Shown: positions 34,934-43,473, numbered from the stretch's first letter. The stretch is DNA of 64,000 nt from Priestia megaterium (GCF_023824195.1 NZ_CP085442.1:343501-407500); one strand, 5' to 3'. The notes: generated from the sequence alone by a model not told the origin. Program-made: numbers and translations.

Positions 34934-35271
34934 ATAGAAAAAGAGTAAAGGGCAGATTTGATTTTGCTCTTTTTTCTTTGAGCTGTACTCTTATTAGTGG
35001 GAAAAATCGTTAAAACTCAACATCTGTTCTTTTAGTATAAAAAATATCTTAGTATAGTGAAATGAAATTCCCATAAAGTTTAGTCTTGGACAGTGTTACA
35101 TCACCAAAGAGAGATTACATCACAGCTTTAATATATTTAAAATAAACTACACTGATGTTTTTTATACAAATAATAAACGCAAATTCTATCTCAAAATCCA
35201 CACCCTTAACCCATCAAGAATATTATAGTAATAAAACTACCAAAAAGTATGTACAGAGGGGCAGAGGTCAA
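34934..35271 (+). other. 338-bp intergenic region before the broken oxidoreductase
   Basis: No gene is supported. A weak stem (AAAAGAG/CTCTTTT with a 20-nt loop and T-run) just after the methyltransferase may terminate it. A direct repeat TTACATCAC occurs at 35096-35104 and 35115-35123, spaced 19 bp, and could be a regulator site for the downstream gene. Confidence 0.5.
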
Positions 35272-36621
35272 ATGGACTCAATGTTTTTAAAAGGGCTTAC
35301 TGGCGAAGTGGTAACGCCGAAAGACTCGATTTATGAGGAAGCTCGTCAGGAATGGAATCGCGCTATTGATAAATTTCCGCTTGTGATTGTATACTGTGAA
35401 AAAAAGCAGGATGTTGTGAATGCGATCCACTGAGCGCGCAAGCATCGTGTTGATATTCGTATTCGATCTGGCGGTCATCATTATGAAGGATATTCTACGG
35501 GTGACTGTGTATTAGTCATTGATATTAGTCGATTAAATGGGTTGAAATTGGATAAAAAGCGAAACATTTTAAAGATGGAAGCAGGAGCAAAAAATACGGA
35601 AGTGTATGATTTCATCGGATCTAACGGATATGTGTTTCCAGGAGGAACGTGTCCGACTGTTGGCGTGTCTGGCTTTACGCTCGGTGGAGGTTGGGGGCTT
35701 TCGAGCAGACTTTACGGATTAGGGTGCGACAGCTTGATAGAGCTAGAGTTAGTCAATTATGAAGGAAAGCTCATTAAGGCAAACAAATCTTGTAACGCTG
35801 ATCTTTTTTGGGCATGCCGAGGTGCCGGTGGGGGGAACTTTGGCGTTGTGGTAAGCATGACGTTTCAGCTTCCAAAGCCAACGAACAGCTCTGTTACGCT
35901 TGTTCGTTTTTTTTATGTAGGTACTACAAAGGAAAAACAGGCACAAGTGATGAATATAAGGCAAAACTGGCTGCCTGAACTGGACAAACGTATGACGCTA
36001 GTTGCAAGCTTTTATAATGCTGAAGGAGAAGGTTTAGGCATATTTGCGAACGGCTTCTTTTACGGCTCCACAGAAAGAGCTCGAAAGATTTTGCAGCCTT
36101 TTGCAGAAGTAGAAGGGTTCCGAATAGAGCTGGAATCATTACCTTTTCTTGAAGCGGTAAAAAAAGTAGAAGCAACCTATCCTCCATTTGAAAAATTTAA
36201 GTCAACGGGAAGGTTTGTGCAAAGAAGTTATTCACTTGGTGAGCTTGAAAATCTTGCAGAGCTGATACAGCGTCCGGCAGAAGGTTCTGTTTATGCTGCG
36301 ATTTCTTTTTATGCACTAGGAGGAGAAATTCGCCTTGTTGGTAAAAGAGAAACGGCCTTTTTCTACAGGAACGCCAGGTATATTATGGGGTTTCAGTCTG
36401 TATGGACAGAAGATGCATATGCAAGAGCAAACAGAGATTGGCTTCGCAAGCGATTTGAATATACTAAAAGTATTACGGTAGGTTCCTATGTAAATTTCCC
36501 TATCAGCAACCTTAGAAACTATGAGCGAGAGTATTTTGGAGACAACGCAGAGAGATTAGAAAGAGTGAATAAAAAGTACGATCCGTTTAATGTGTTCAGG
36601 TTTCCGTGGGGACTTAGGTAG
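35272..36621 (+). pseudogene. FAD-linked BBE-type oxidoreductase interrupted by an in-frame TGA
   Basis: The frame is continuous from the ATG at 35272 except for one TGA at 35431-35433, where relatives have Trp (NAI-x-W-ARKH). Translated through the stop, it is a 449-residue berberine-bridge-enzyme-like oxidoreductase. An FAD-binding domain with RIRSGGHHYEGYS (histidyl-FAD site) and GTCPTVGVSGFTLGGGWGL (cysteinyl-FAD site) is followed by a C-terminal BBE segment NYEREYFGDNAERLERVNKKYDPFNVF. A TGG-to-TGA change explains the break, and the rest shows no decay, so the mutation is recent or a sequencing error. A fragment starting downstream would lack the histidyl site. The substrate is unknown. 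Confidence 0.85.
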
Positions 36622-36788
36622 CGTGCGGAAAAGGATACCAAGTTGACGATTGAACCTGTTCGATTACCTTCTTTTGAAGAAGGTAAATAAATGAAAGTAA
36701 TCTTTCCTGTTGACAAAGCATCCAACTGGTATTAGAATAAACAACTATTCGACAGTCATTCTATTGATTGAAAAATTTAATACGTAGA

Positions 36789-36900
36789 AAGCTATGATTG
36801 CTATGGATCACACTATAGCAGGAGCAGCTTCTGGAGAGATCGCGATAGTTTCGCGACGCCGAAGGGTTCACAATCTCAGGCAAAAGGACAGAAGAGTACC
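36789..36900 (+). promoter_or_regulatory. Glycine riboswitch, single aptamer
   Basis: The aptamer core reads GGAGAGAT, a CGCGA/TCGCG helix, GCCGAAGGG, then CTCAGGCAAAAGGACAG, the hallmarks of the glycine class. Only one full aptamer is visible. A short stem upstream (TGCTAT/ATAGCA at about 36799-36820) may be the residual partner helix of single-aptamer types. Terminator arm 36967-36973 is also complementary to aptamer bases 36871-36877, giving a switch mechanism. Confidence 0.9.
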
Positions 36901-36966
36901 GGATATTTATTTGGCATGTTACTAATTGTCAGCATGTACCATAATATTTGTTATTCTTATGACCAT

Positions 36967-36996
36967 GAGATTGGAGCGCATCCAATCTCTTTTTTT
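36967..36996 (+). terminator. Terminator of the glycine riboswitch
   Basis: The stem GAGATTGGA/TCCAATCTC with a 5-nt loop and a T7 run lies between the aptamer and the permease gene. Confidence 0.9.
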
Positions 36997-37061
36997 ATTG
37001 GACTTTATTTGTAGTCCGCACGATCGCATCAAAGGTTTTATTGTTAGAGGAGGAGTTAGAG

Positions 37062-38414
37062 TTGGAACAACGAGAATTAAAGAGGGATTTATCCAATCGT
37101 CATGTTCAGCTAATCGCGATTGGAGGAACCATTGGTACGGGATTATTTTTAGGTTCTGGTAAAGCAATACAGCTTGCAGGTCCCTCTATCATCTTTGCTT
37201 ATTTAATTGTTGGTATTGCGCTTTTCTTTGTGATGAGAGCGTTAGGAGAACTACTGCTGTCTAAAGCAGGTTATCAATCGTTAACGGATATTGCTGAAGA
37301 ATATCTTGGACCGTGGGCTTCATTTGTAACGGGATGGACCTACTGGTTTTGCTGGATCATGACAGCTATGGCTGATGTGATTGCAGTTGGTGTATATGTG
37401 AAATATTGGTTCAATATTCCTCAGTGGATTCCCGCACTTATTTGTGTAGTCATTTTATTAGGGCTTAACTTATTAACCGTAAAATTATTTGGAGAATTAG
37501 AGTTTTGGTTTGCTTTAATAAAGGTTATTACGATTCTTGCATTAATTATTATTGGCGTTATTTTGCTGGTAATGGGATTTAAAACAGACGCGGGATCCGT
37601 TACTGTTCAAAATCTTTGGAATCATGGAGGACTGTTTCCAAATGGGGTTTCAGGTTTCTTACTTTCATTCCAAATGGTTATATTTGCATACGTCGGGGTT
37701 GAATTGGTAGGGGTATCGGCAGCAGAAACATCAAATCCCCAAAAAAATATTCCATCGGCCATTAATAAAATTCCGCTGCGAATCTTATTTTTCTATGTTG
37801 GAGCGCTTATCGTCCTCTTATTTATTAACCCGTGGATGGAATTAAATGCAGCAGAAAGCCCATTTGTTAAAACCTTTAGTTTAGTCGGAATTCCGCTTGC
37901 TGCTGGAATTATTAATTTTGTTGTATTAACTTCAGCCGCTTCTGCTTGTAATAGCGGAATGTTTTCAACAAGCCGTATCTTATATAATTTAAGTAAAAAT
38001 GACCAAGGGCCATCTAAGTTTGCAAAACTGAACAAAAACCACGTACCAAGCAACGGATTGTTTGTATCTACGCTGGTCATTTCAGCGGGAGCTCTTTTAA
38101 GCAAACTTATACCAGACCAAGCTTTCGGCATCGTAACGACCATTAGCGCTATTTGTTTTATTTGGGTGTGGAGTATCATTCTTATTTGCCATCTAAGGTA
38201 TAAAAAGACGCGTCCGCAGCTGCATGCAGCATCAGCATTCAAAGCACCGTTAACACCATTTATAAACTATGTTGTGCTAGCTTTGTTTGCGGTGATTCTT
38301 GTTATTATGCTGTTTTCTGACGCGACGCGCCCAGCCTTATTGTTGACGCCCGTTTGGTTTATTCTCTTATTTATTTTTTACTGGACTAGAAGGAAAAAGA
38401 AAATAAATCTTTAA
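37062..38414 (+). CDS. APC family amino acid permease, CycA/AapA-like
   Basis: This membrane importer of about 450 residues and 12 helices begins ELKRDLSNRHVQLIAIGGTIGTGLFLGSGKAI in two blocks, the APC signature for the first helix. SFQMVIFAYVGVELVGVSAAE and SACNSGMFSTSRILYNLS follow, as in CycA (D-Ala, D-Ser, glycine) and AapA permeases. The TTG at 37062 is chosen because GGAGGAG lies 6 nt upstream; the earlier TTG at 37041 precedes that site. A glycine riboswitch with its own terminator precedes it, so glycine or a related small amino acid is the likely substrate, and uptake would be shut off when internal glycine is high. Confidence 0.9.
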   Translation: MEQRELKRDLSNRHVQLIAIGGTIGTGLFLGSGKAIQLAGPSIIFAYLIVGIALFFVMRALGELLLSKAGYQSLTDIAEEYLGPWASFVTGWTYWFCWIMTAMADVIAVGVYVKYWFNIPQWIPALICVVILLGLNLLTVKLFGELEFWFALIKVITILALIIIGVILLVMGFKTDAGSVTVQNLWNHGGLFPNGVSGFLLSFQMVIFAYVGVELVGVSAAETSNPQKNIPSAINKIPLRILFFYVGALIVLLFINPWMELNAAESPFVKTFSLVGIPLAAGIINFVVLTSAASACNSGMFSTSRILYNLSKNDQGPSKFAKLNKNHVPSNGLFVSTLVISAGALLSKLIPDQAFGIVTTISAICFIWVWSIILICHLRYKKTRPQLHAASAFKAPLTPFINYVVLALFAVILVIMLFSDATRPALLLTPVWFILLFIFYWTRRKKKINL

Positions 38415-38474
38415 AGGCCAGAAAATCAGCAGGGAATAAACATGATTTTTTATAAAAGAATATAGTAAATTTGT

Positions 38475-38504
38475 GACCTCATCACTCCGTGATGAGGTCT
38501 TTTT
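38475..38504 (+). terminator. Terminator of the permease gene
   Basis: A perfect 11-bp stem GACCTCATCAC/GTGATGAGGTC with a TCC loop and a T-run. Confidence 0.87.
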
Positions 38505-38563
38505 AGTGGAGGATAAATAATTGATTTCTACTGCATGAATAAAATGCAGGAAGCAAAGTTTAT

Positions 38564-38654
38564 AGAAGAAAACTAAAAATTTGTTCTAACAGAAAACACA
38601 GTGAGAAAGCTCATAGTTTTCTGATAGGAATGTAGAACAAATTGCTTTTCTTCT
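38564..38654. repeat. Triple-nested 91-bp palindrome
   Basis: Three successive stems share one axis: AGAAGAAAA/TTTTCTTCT (38564-38572, 38646-38654), AATTTGTTCTA/TAGAACAAATT (38578-38588, 38633-38643) and CAGAAAAC/GTTTTCTG (38590-38597, 38616-38623). That is 28 paired bases. A separate small hairpin CTGCAT/ATGCAG lies just upstream at 38531-38549. No T-run follows. Confidence 0.8.
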
Positions 38655-38746
38655 GTGTCTAAAGATGGAATTCCGTCATTTATATGGAAAAGTTTTCATT
38701 TTGCAGTACAATGGAGGTAGACTTCATTAGATTAAGGTGAACAAAC

Positions 38747-40888
38747 ATGAAATGGTTTAAATCTCATACGTTTTGGAAAATCTTCACGATTAATGTGCTT
38801 CTTATTTGTACCGTACTTACGCTAATGTTTATTGTTTCAAGAGTGATGCTGCCTAATATTTCTCAAGATCAATATCGACAGGTAACTGATAAAACCGTCA
38901 AGAGAATGAAAGAGCAAATTAACGTCGTCATTAAAGATATTTGGAGCCTGGGTGACGAGGTACAGCAAGATCCTATTTTTTTATCGGATGATGAACAAGA
39001 AATAGACAAAGAATTGCAGAAAATAGTTAATATTTCACCGTATATCGATAGCGGAACCATTTTTAATGTAAAAGGGTATGTTGAGCATTATTACCCGAAT
39101 GATTTAAAGAATATGAAACATGTGAACTTAAGTAAAAGAAAATATTTTCAAGAAGCGCTGCGAACCAAAAAAATATATTTAAGCGATGTCGTTTCAGCAG
39201 ATACAAAGCACTACATTGTGGTGATGGCGATTCCTATTTTGGATGGGCAGCACAATGTAAAAAAGGTCATAAATTTAGCGCTGCGAATTGAAGAAAATAA
39301 AAGTTTTCAATCCATCTTTCAAACGTTCGATATAGGAGAGAACGGCTATACATTTATTGTAGACCGCAATGGTAGAATTATTTCTCACCCAGAGAAACAG
39401 AGAATCGGTGAAAATGCTAAGAAAAATGAAATCGTTCAGAAAACGATGAACCATAAATCAGGATATCAGCGCGTTGTGAACACCGAAGGTAAGTATTTCT
39501 TTGCGTCTTTCGAATATATTCCTGTTTTGGATTGGGGAATTGTCGCTGAATTACCCGTTGAAGAAATTTACAGGCCTTATGAAATGTTTGAAAAAACGCT
39601 TTGGATCGTTTCAGGCGTTACGATTTTACTGCTTTCTTTTTTTACTGCGTTATATGCAAGGCAAATTGTGAATCCTATTCATAAACTATATGAATTGGCG
39701 GGACAAGTAGCGCGCGGGAATTTTAATCAAAAAATTCCGGAACGAGAAATTGAGCGGGGCGAAATCGGTATTTTATCTAAACAGTTTAATGAAATGATTA
39801 GCTATATACGCCATTCTAAAGCAAATTTACAGCAAAAAGAAAATCAGCTGCAGGAACAAAAAACGTTTTTAAGACAAGTCATTGACATTAATCCAAGCTA
39901 TATTTATGCTATCAATCAAAAAAGGGAGTTCATTCTCGTTAATGAATCTTTTGCGATGCTCTTAGGTGAAAAATCTGATGACTTAATTGGACAATCAATT
40001 GATAAATATCAGTTCAACCTTCAATCAGATCTTTTATATAAAGGGGCGTTTTCAAACTGTACCCAAAAAGGGATGGTATTAGAAGAACAGTTTAAAGATT
40101 CGAAAGGAAACCGGCGCTGGGTCGAAACAGCAAAACTTCCTATTATGAATGAAAAACAGGAAGTGATTCAAATGCTGTGCGTATCGACAGATATTACGGA
40201 GCGTAAAAAAGCAGAAGAGAAGTTTAGAACTTCTGAGAAGCTTGCCGTGGTAGGAGAACTTGCAGCTGGAGTGGCTCATGAAATCAAAAATCCTTTAACT
40301 TCTTTAAAGGGTTTTGTTCACTTATTAAAAGAACAACATCCCAAAGACACTTTGTATATAGATATCATGGAAACTGAATTAGAACGAATGAATGGAATCG
40401 TAGAAGAATTTTTGATGTTAGGAAAACCTCAGGTAATGAATGTTGAATCTTTGAATATGCAAGCGCTTGTTCAAGAAGTGTGCTCATTTCTTGAACCTGA
40501 AGCAGCAGAAAAAGAAGTAGCTTTCATATTTGAAAGGGACGACCAGTTACCAAAGGTGTATGGAGATAAAAATCAGTTAAAACAAGTATTTATTAATATT
40601 ATTAAAAATTCTATCGAAGCAATGCCTGAAGGAGGAGCTATTCATATTACGGTTAAAGTAAAAGAAAACCACCTTTGGCTGCAGCTTGCTGATGAAGGGC
40701 AGGGTATTCCTCCTGAACGGTTAGCGAAGATAGGTGAGCCTTTTTATAGTACAAAAGAAAAAGGTACAGGTTTAGGACTGATGGTCAGCTATCGGATTAT
40801 TAAAGCTCACCACGCGCAGATGACGTTTTCTAGTCAATTAGATAAAGGAACAAGTGTGGATATATTGTTTCCAATCATAAAAAAGTAG
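38747..40888 (+). CDS. Membrane sensor histidine kinase (Cache-HAMP-PAS-HisKA-HATPase)
   Basis: The 713-residue kinase has a first membrane helix near residues 12-32, an extracellular Cache-type domain to about 280 (KKIYLSDVVSAD, GYTFIVDRNGRIISHP), a second helix near 285-305, HAMP, and a PAS domain with VSTDITERKKAEEKF. The HisKA domain has the phosphorylated His511 in GVAHEIKNPL, followed by an ATPase with NIIKNSIEAMPEGG, DEGQGI and GTGLGL. The catalytic half resembles the B. subtilis phosphorelay kinases (KinA-E group). No response regulator is adjacent, so it is an orphan kinase and may feed the sporulation phosphorelay. The signal is unknown. A terminator follows. Confidence 0.9.
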   Translation: MKWFKSHTFWKIFTINVLLICTVLTLMFIVSRVMLPNISQDQYRQVTDKTVKRMKEQINVVIKDIWSLGDEVQQDPIFLSDDEQEIDKELQKIVNISPYIDSGTIFNVKGYVEHYYPNDLKNMKHVNLSKRKYFQEALRTKKIYLSDVVSADTKHYIVVMAIPILDGQHNVKKVINLALRIEENKSFQSIFQTFDIGENGYTFIVDRNGRIISHPEKQRIGENAKKNEIVQKTMNHKSGYQRVVNTEGKYFFASFEYIPVLDWGIVAELPVEEIYRPYEMFEKTLWIVSGVTILLLSFFTALYARQIVNPIHKLYELAGQVARGNFNQKIPEREIERGEIGILSKQFNEMISYIRHSKANLQQKENQLQEQKTFLRQVIDINPSYIYAINQKREFILVNESFAMLLGEKSDDLIGQSIDKYQFNLQSDLLYKGAFSNCTQKGMVLEEQFKDSKGNRRWVETAKLPIMNEKQEVIQMLCVSTDITERKKAEEKFRTSEKLAVVGELAAGVAHEIKNPLTSLKGFVHLLKEQHPKDTLYIDIMETELERMNGIVEEFLMLGKPQVMNVESLNMQALVQEVCSFLEPEAAEKEVAFIFERDDQLPKVYGDKNQLKQVFINIIKNSIEAMPEGGAIHITVKVKENHLWLQLADEGQGIPPERLAKIGEPFYSTKEKGTGLGLMVSYRIIKAHHAQMTFSSQLDKGTSVDILFPIIKK

Positions 40889-40908
40889 GGGAACTTCCCC
40901 TACTTTTT
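40882..40908 (+). terminator. Terminator of the sensor kinase gene
   Basis: The stem AAAGTAGGGGA/TCCCCTACTTT with a short loop and T-run overlaps the stop codon. Confidence 0.87.
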
Positions 40909-40973
40909 ATTATTATACTTATAATATATCAAAAGCCTTGATAGTACTAAAATAAATGAAAGTGCTAAAGAAG

Positions 40974-41168
40974 ATATCCACAGGTTAACAATAAGTTAAC
41001 TGCTGAATTATATAGGATATTCACAACTTTATCCACACTATTCACATTTTTTCAGAAAATTTACATAAAAATTACCCACTGTCATTTCAAGTTATGAAAG
41101 CGGTAATATGCATATCCAATAAAGTTATACACATTATCCACATAATTGTGGGTAAACTTTGTGGATAT
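40974..41168. repeat. DnaA-box cluster
   Basis: Within 195 bp there are two perfect boxes TTATCCACA (41029-41037, 41134-41142) and several single-mismatch boxes: ATATCCACA at 40974, TTATACACA at 41125, and inverted TGTGGGTAA at 41147 and TGTGGATAT at 41160. Weaker matches lie at 41017 and 41038. The stretch is intergenic and AT-rich, and resembles the DnaA-binding clusters that restrain initiation in B. subtilis. Confidence 0.8.
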
Positions 41169-41236
41169 AGTAGAGTATTAAAAAAACGTAAATCATACGC
41201 TTGAAATCTTCGTGTTATTATTTTTACATAATATAA

Positions 41237-41273
41237 AACGTCCTTCCGATACAGAGTGTACAGAAAGGACGTT
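41237..41273 (-). terminator. Terminator of yfhE
   Basis: The 9-bp stem AACGTCCTT/AAGGACGTT has a structured loop and is followed by TTTATATT on the minus strand. Confidence 0.75.
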
Positions 41274-41311
41274 GGTATGATCCAGCGTTGGATAGAGATG
41301 TTTTGCCTCAC

Positions 41312-41428
41312 TTATTTTTTCGTGTAGCCGCCTGCACGGTCTGCTTTTTTAAACTCGCGGCCGTAATAGATTTCTTGAGCGCTACTTAACGTATTTTTTG
41401 CGTTTTCTTTTCGTTTCTTTTCAGACAT
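41312..41428 (-). CDS. yfhE: Small YfhE family protein
   Basis: The 38-residue basic protein begins MSEKKRKENAKNTLSSAQEI and ends YYGREFKKADRAGGYTKK, the pattern of YfhE of B. subtilis. TTGGAGG precedes the ATG at 41428. The function is unknown. It lies next to further yfh genes, which in B. subtilis form a region rich in sporulation and stress functions. A terminator lies about 40 bp downstream. Confidence 0.83.
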   Translation of the reverse strand: MSEKKRKENAKNTLSSAQEIYYGREFKKADRAGGYTKK

Positions 41429-41506
41429 AAAAAAACCTCCAATTAACGTTTTTCGATCATGCTACTTATTTTTTCCAGAATCTCTCGTTTTTAATCATAA
41501 AAAAAG

Positions 41507-41525
41507 CTCTCCGTTACACGGAGAG
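41507..41525 (-). terminator. Terminator of the GNAT gene
   Basis: The stem CTCTCCGT/ACGGAGAG has a TAC loop, and a T-run follows on the minus strand just after the stop codon. Confidence 0.85.
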
Positions 41526-41529
41526 ACTC

Positions 41530-42090
41530 TTACGCTTCTTTAAGCTGGTGATCTTCTTGAACGTCTTGTTCGTGACGCAAGTAGTATAATGTATACAAGT
41601 CTTTTGGAATTTCGTATAAATCATATACGTCTTCATGTTGATTAATTTCATCGTATAAAGCTTTGTGTGTTTCATTCGCAAGTACTGCATAAGGCAGTTT
41701 TTCTGCAGCCTTAATAGACCTAATATTAATTTTGCGAATTCGCATAAAAATTCGCTCTATATTTAACTCAAAGAACAGTTCATTAAAGAACGCTTCTTTT
41801 GCAATTTGATTATATCCTTTTCCATGAAACGGTTTGCCAAGCCAAGTGCCTAAAAAACCAGCTTGGTCTTGTACATCAAATAAATTAATGGTGCCGATAG
41901 GGTTACCCCATTCGTCTAAAATCGTGCGAGAAATAATTTCTCCATGATCTTCTGCTTCCATCGTTTGTTTAGTCACAAATAAAAATTCTTCATAGGAATG
42001 GGCTTTATGACGAACAAAAGGGAAGACATCAGGATGTACCATGAGTTCGTATAGAGATTGACAGTCATTTAGGTCACGTTTTTTTAACAT
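41530..42090 (-). CDS. GNAT family N-acetyltransferase
   Basis: GNAT enzymes transfer an acetyl group from acetyl-CoA to an amine. The 186-residue protein has the RimJ/RimL-like layout: DLNDCQSLYELMVHPDVFPFV, then GNPIGTINLFDVQDQAGFLGTWLGKPFHGKGYN with the acetyl-CoA loop in degenerate form (KPFHGKGYNQIA), and IERIFMRIRKINIRSIKAAEKL. The ATG at 42090 follows AGGAGGG by about 8 nt. The substrate is unknown; relatives modify ribosomal proteins, amino acids or antibiotics. Its leader is the most elaborate RNA-like element of the window (42098-42220), with a hairpin that can hide the ribosome-binding site, so expression is probably controlled at this level. Confidence 0.85.
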   Translation of the reverse strand: MLKKRDLNDCQSLYELMVHPDVFPFVRHKAHSYEEFLFVTKQTMEAEDHGEIISRTILDEWGNPIGTINLFDVQDQAGFLGTWLGKPFHGKGYNQIAKEAFFNELFFELNIERIFMRIRKINIRSIKAAEKLPYAVLANETHKALYDEINQHEDVYDLYEIPKDLYTLYYLRHEQDVQEDHQLKEA

Positions 42091-42097
42091 AACTTTT

Positions 42098-42220
42098 CCC
42101 TCCTGATCGAGGGTATATACAGACTCCAATCAAGTCCCCACCCTCGAAATTTTTTAATAATTAAAAAAATTTCGGGGTGGGAATCGAACCCACTAGAACC
42201 AGTTACCTGGTGGCGCACCA
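42098..42220 (-). promoter_or_regulatory. Structured, partly tRNA-like leader of the GNAT gene
   Basis: Read on the minus strand: a hairpin TGGTG/CACCA (42208-42220); an alternative CCAG/CTGG stem overlapping it; a T-arm mimic GTGGG-TTCGATT-CCCAC (42177-42193); a long hairpin between 42175-42181 (CCCACCC) and 42137-42143 (GGGTGGG) that competes with the T-arm; a segment CGAGGGT (42140-42146) complementary to ACCCTCG (42108-42114); and CCCTC (42109-42113) complementary to GAGGG in the ribosome-binding site (42098-42102). The pairings exclude one another in series. It does not fold as a full tRNA because no 5' acceptor strand is present. Confidence 0.65.
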
Positions 42221-42345
42221 TTTGCCTTCCCATTACAAGTCAACAAACATAAAAAGTCAACGTGTGATGTTTATGCTTTTGTGAAATTCACATGCTTCTA
42301 AACGTATCATACTAAAAAAAATAAAAAAAGAAAATAGGTAAAATG

Positions 42346-43473
42346 TTAATTTTTTTTAAATAATATTTTACCATCTATCATGGTGAAAAGGGGCTTTGCT
42401 AAGTAGTGAAAGGGATGATGGCTCCATAGCACTAAATCAGCGTCTTTTCCTGCTTCGATACTGCCGATTCGTTGATCAATACGGAGATTCCGAGCAGCAG
42501 CAATCGTGATGCCTTCTAATGCTTTTTGTTCTTCGAGCCCTTCACGTACGGCAATGGATGCACAAATATTTAAGTACTGAATGGGCGTATAAGGGTGGTC
42601 TGTTGTAATGGAAACTTCTACTCCTTCATTGCAGAGAGCTTGATAGGTTTTCCACGTTTTATTCTTCAATTCAACCTTTGAGCGGCGTGTTAAAGTTGGT
42701 CCCACGCTTACTTTTAAGTTTCTTCCACTCAGCTCTTTAGCAATTAAATGGCCTTCTGTACAGTGTTCAATACGAACGTCTAAATCAAATTCATCTGCTA
42801 AGCGCAGAGCTGATAGAATATCATCGGCTCGGTGAGCATGAATGCGAACGGGAATCTCTCTATTCAGTGCTTGAATGAGCGGTTTAATTCGCAAATCATC
42901 TTTATTGTCACTGCTTTTTGCATGATAAAAGGCTTCTCTCAGCATCCCCATAATACCCATTCGTGTAATGGATTCTTTATTGCCATGGCTGTGGATTCGT
43001 TTTGGATTTTCTCCTAGCGCAATCTTAAGTCCAGCTGTCTCTTGAATCAACATTTGAGAAATACTTGTTCCGGCTATTTTAATAACGGACGTTGTACCTC
43101 CGATCACATTTGCACTTCCAGGCATAATGTGTACAGACGTAATACCCGCTTCAATGGCATCTTTAAACCCAGGATCTAAAGGATGTACGCTGTCAAAAGC
43201 TCGGATATGGGGAGTCATAGGCTCGATTGTTTCATTAGCATCATTTCCGGCCCAGCCGGTTCCTTCATCATATAATCCTAGATGTGTATGAACATCGATA
43301 AATCCAGGGAATAAATAGCGCTGTTTGCAGTCAATGACTTCTACTTGAAGAGGAGGCTGCAAGTTTGGCCCAATTAAAACAATTTTTCCATCTTGAATGA
43401 GCACATCGCTATTATAAATAGGTTTTGACGTAATAGGATAGAGCGTTGCATTTTTCAAGAGAATGGTTTTCAT
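42346..43473 (-). CDS. Amidohydrolase family protein
   Basis: The 375-residue metal-dependent hydrolase has the motif FPGFIDVHTHLGLYDEG near residue 60, IHAHRADD and RIEHCTEGH as further metal and active-site His positions, and TTDHPYTP as the final Asp. The C-terminal beta domain ends KDADLVLWSHHPFHY. It resembles imidazolonepropionase-like and other cyclic amidohydrolases; the substrate is unknown. It lies 61 bp downstream of yfhF in the same direction and may be co-transcribed with it. No clear terminator follows in the AT-rich spacer. Confidence 0.87.
   Translation of the reverse strand: MKTILLKNATLYPITSKPIYNSDVLIQDGKIVLIGPNLQPPLQVEVIDCKQRYLFPGFIDVHTHLGLYDEGTGWAGNDANETIEPMTPHIRAFDSVHPLDPGFKDAIEAGITSVHIMPGSANVIGGTTSVIKIAGTSISQMLIQETAGLKIALGENPKRIHSHGNKESITRMGIMGMLREAFYHAKSSDNKDDLRIKPLIQALNREIPVRIHAHRADDILSALRLADEFDLDVRIEHCTEGHLIAKELSGRNLKVSVGPTLTRRSKVELKNKTWKTYQALCNEGVEVSITTDHPYTPIQYLNICASIAVREGLEEQKALEGITIAAARNLRIDQRIGSIEAGKDADLVLWSHHPFHYLAKPLFTMIDGKILFKKN

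Noticed and set aside
38564..38654. Simple terminator of the permease gene
   Set aside because: The permease already has a perfect terminator at 38475-38504, and this palindrome has no T-run.
42098..42220. T-box riboswitch in front of the GNAT gene
   Set aside because: AGGGTGG occurs, but the following ACCGCG, the stem I elements and a terminator are missing.
42137..42240. tRNA gene on the minus strand
   Set aside because: A T-arm is present, but there is no 5' acceptor strand, D-arm or anticodon arm of normal geometry and no CCA end. It is kept as a leader structure instead.
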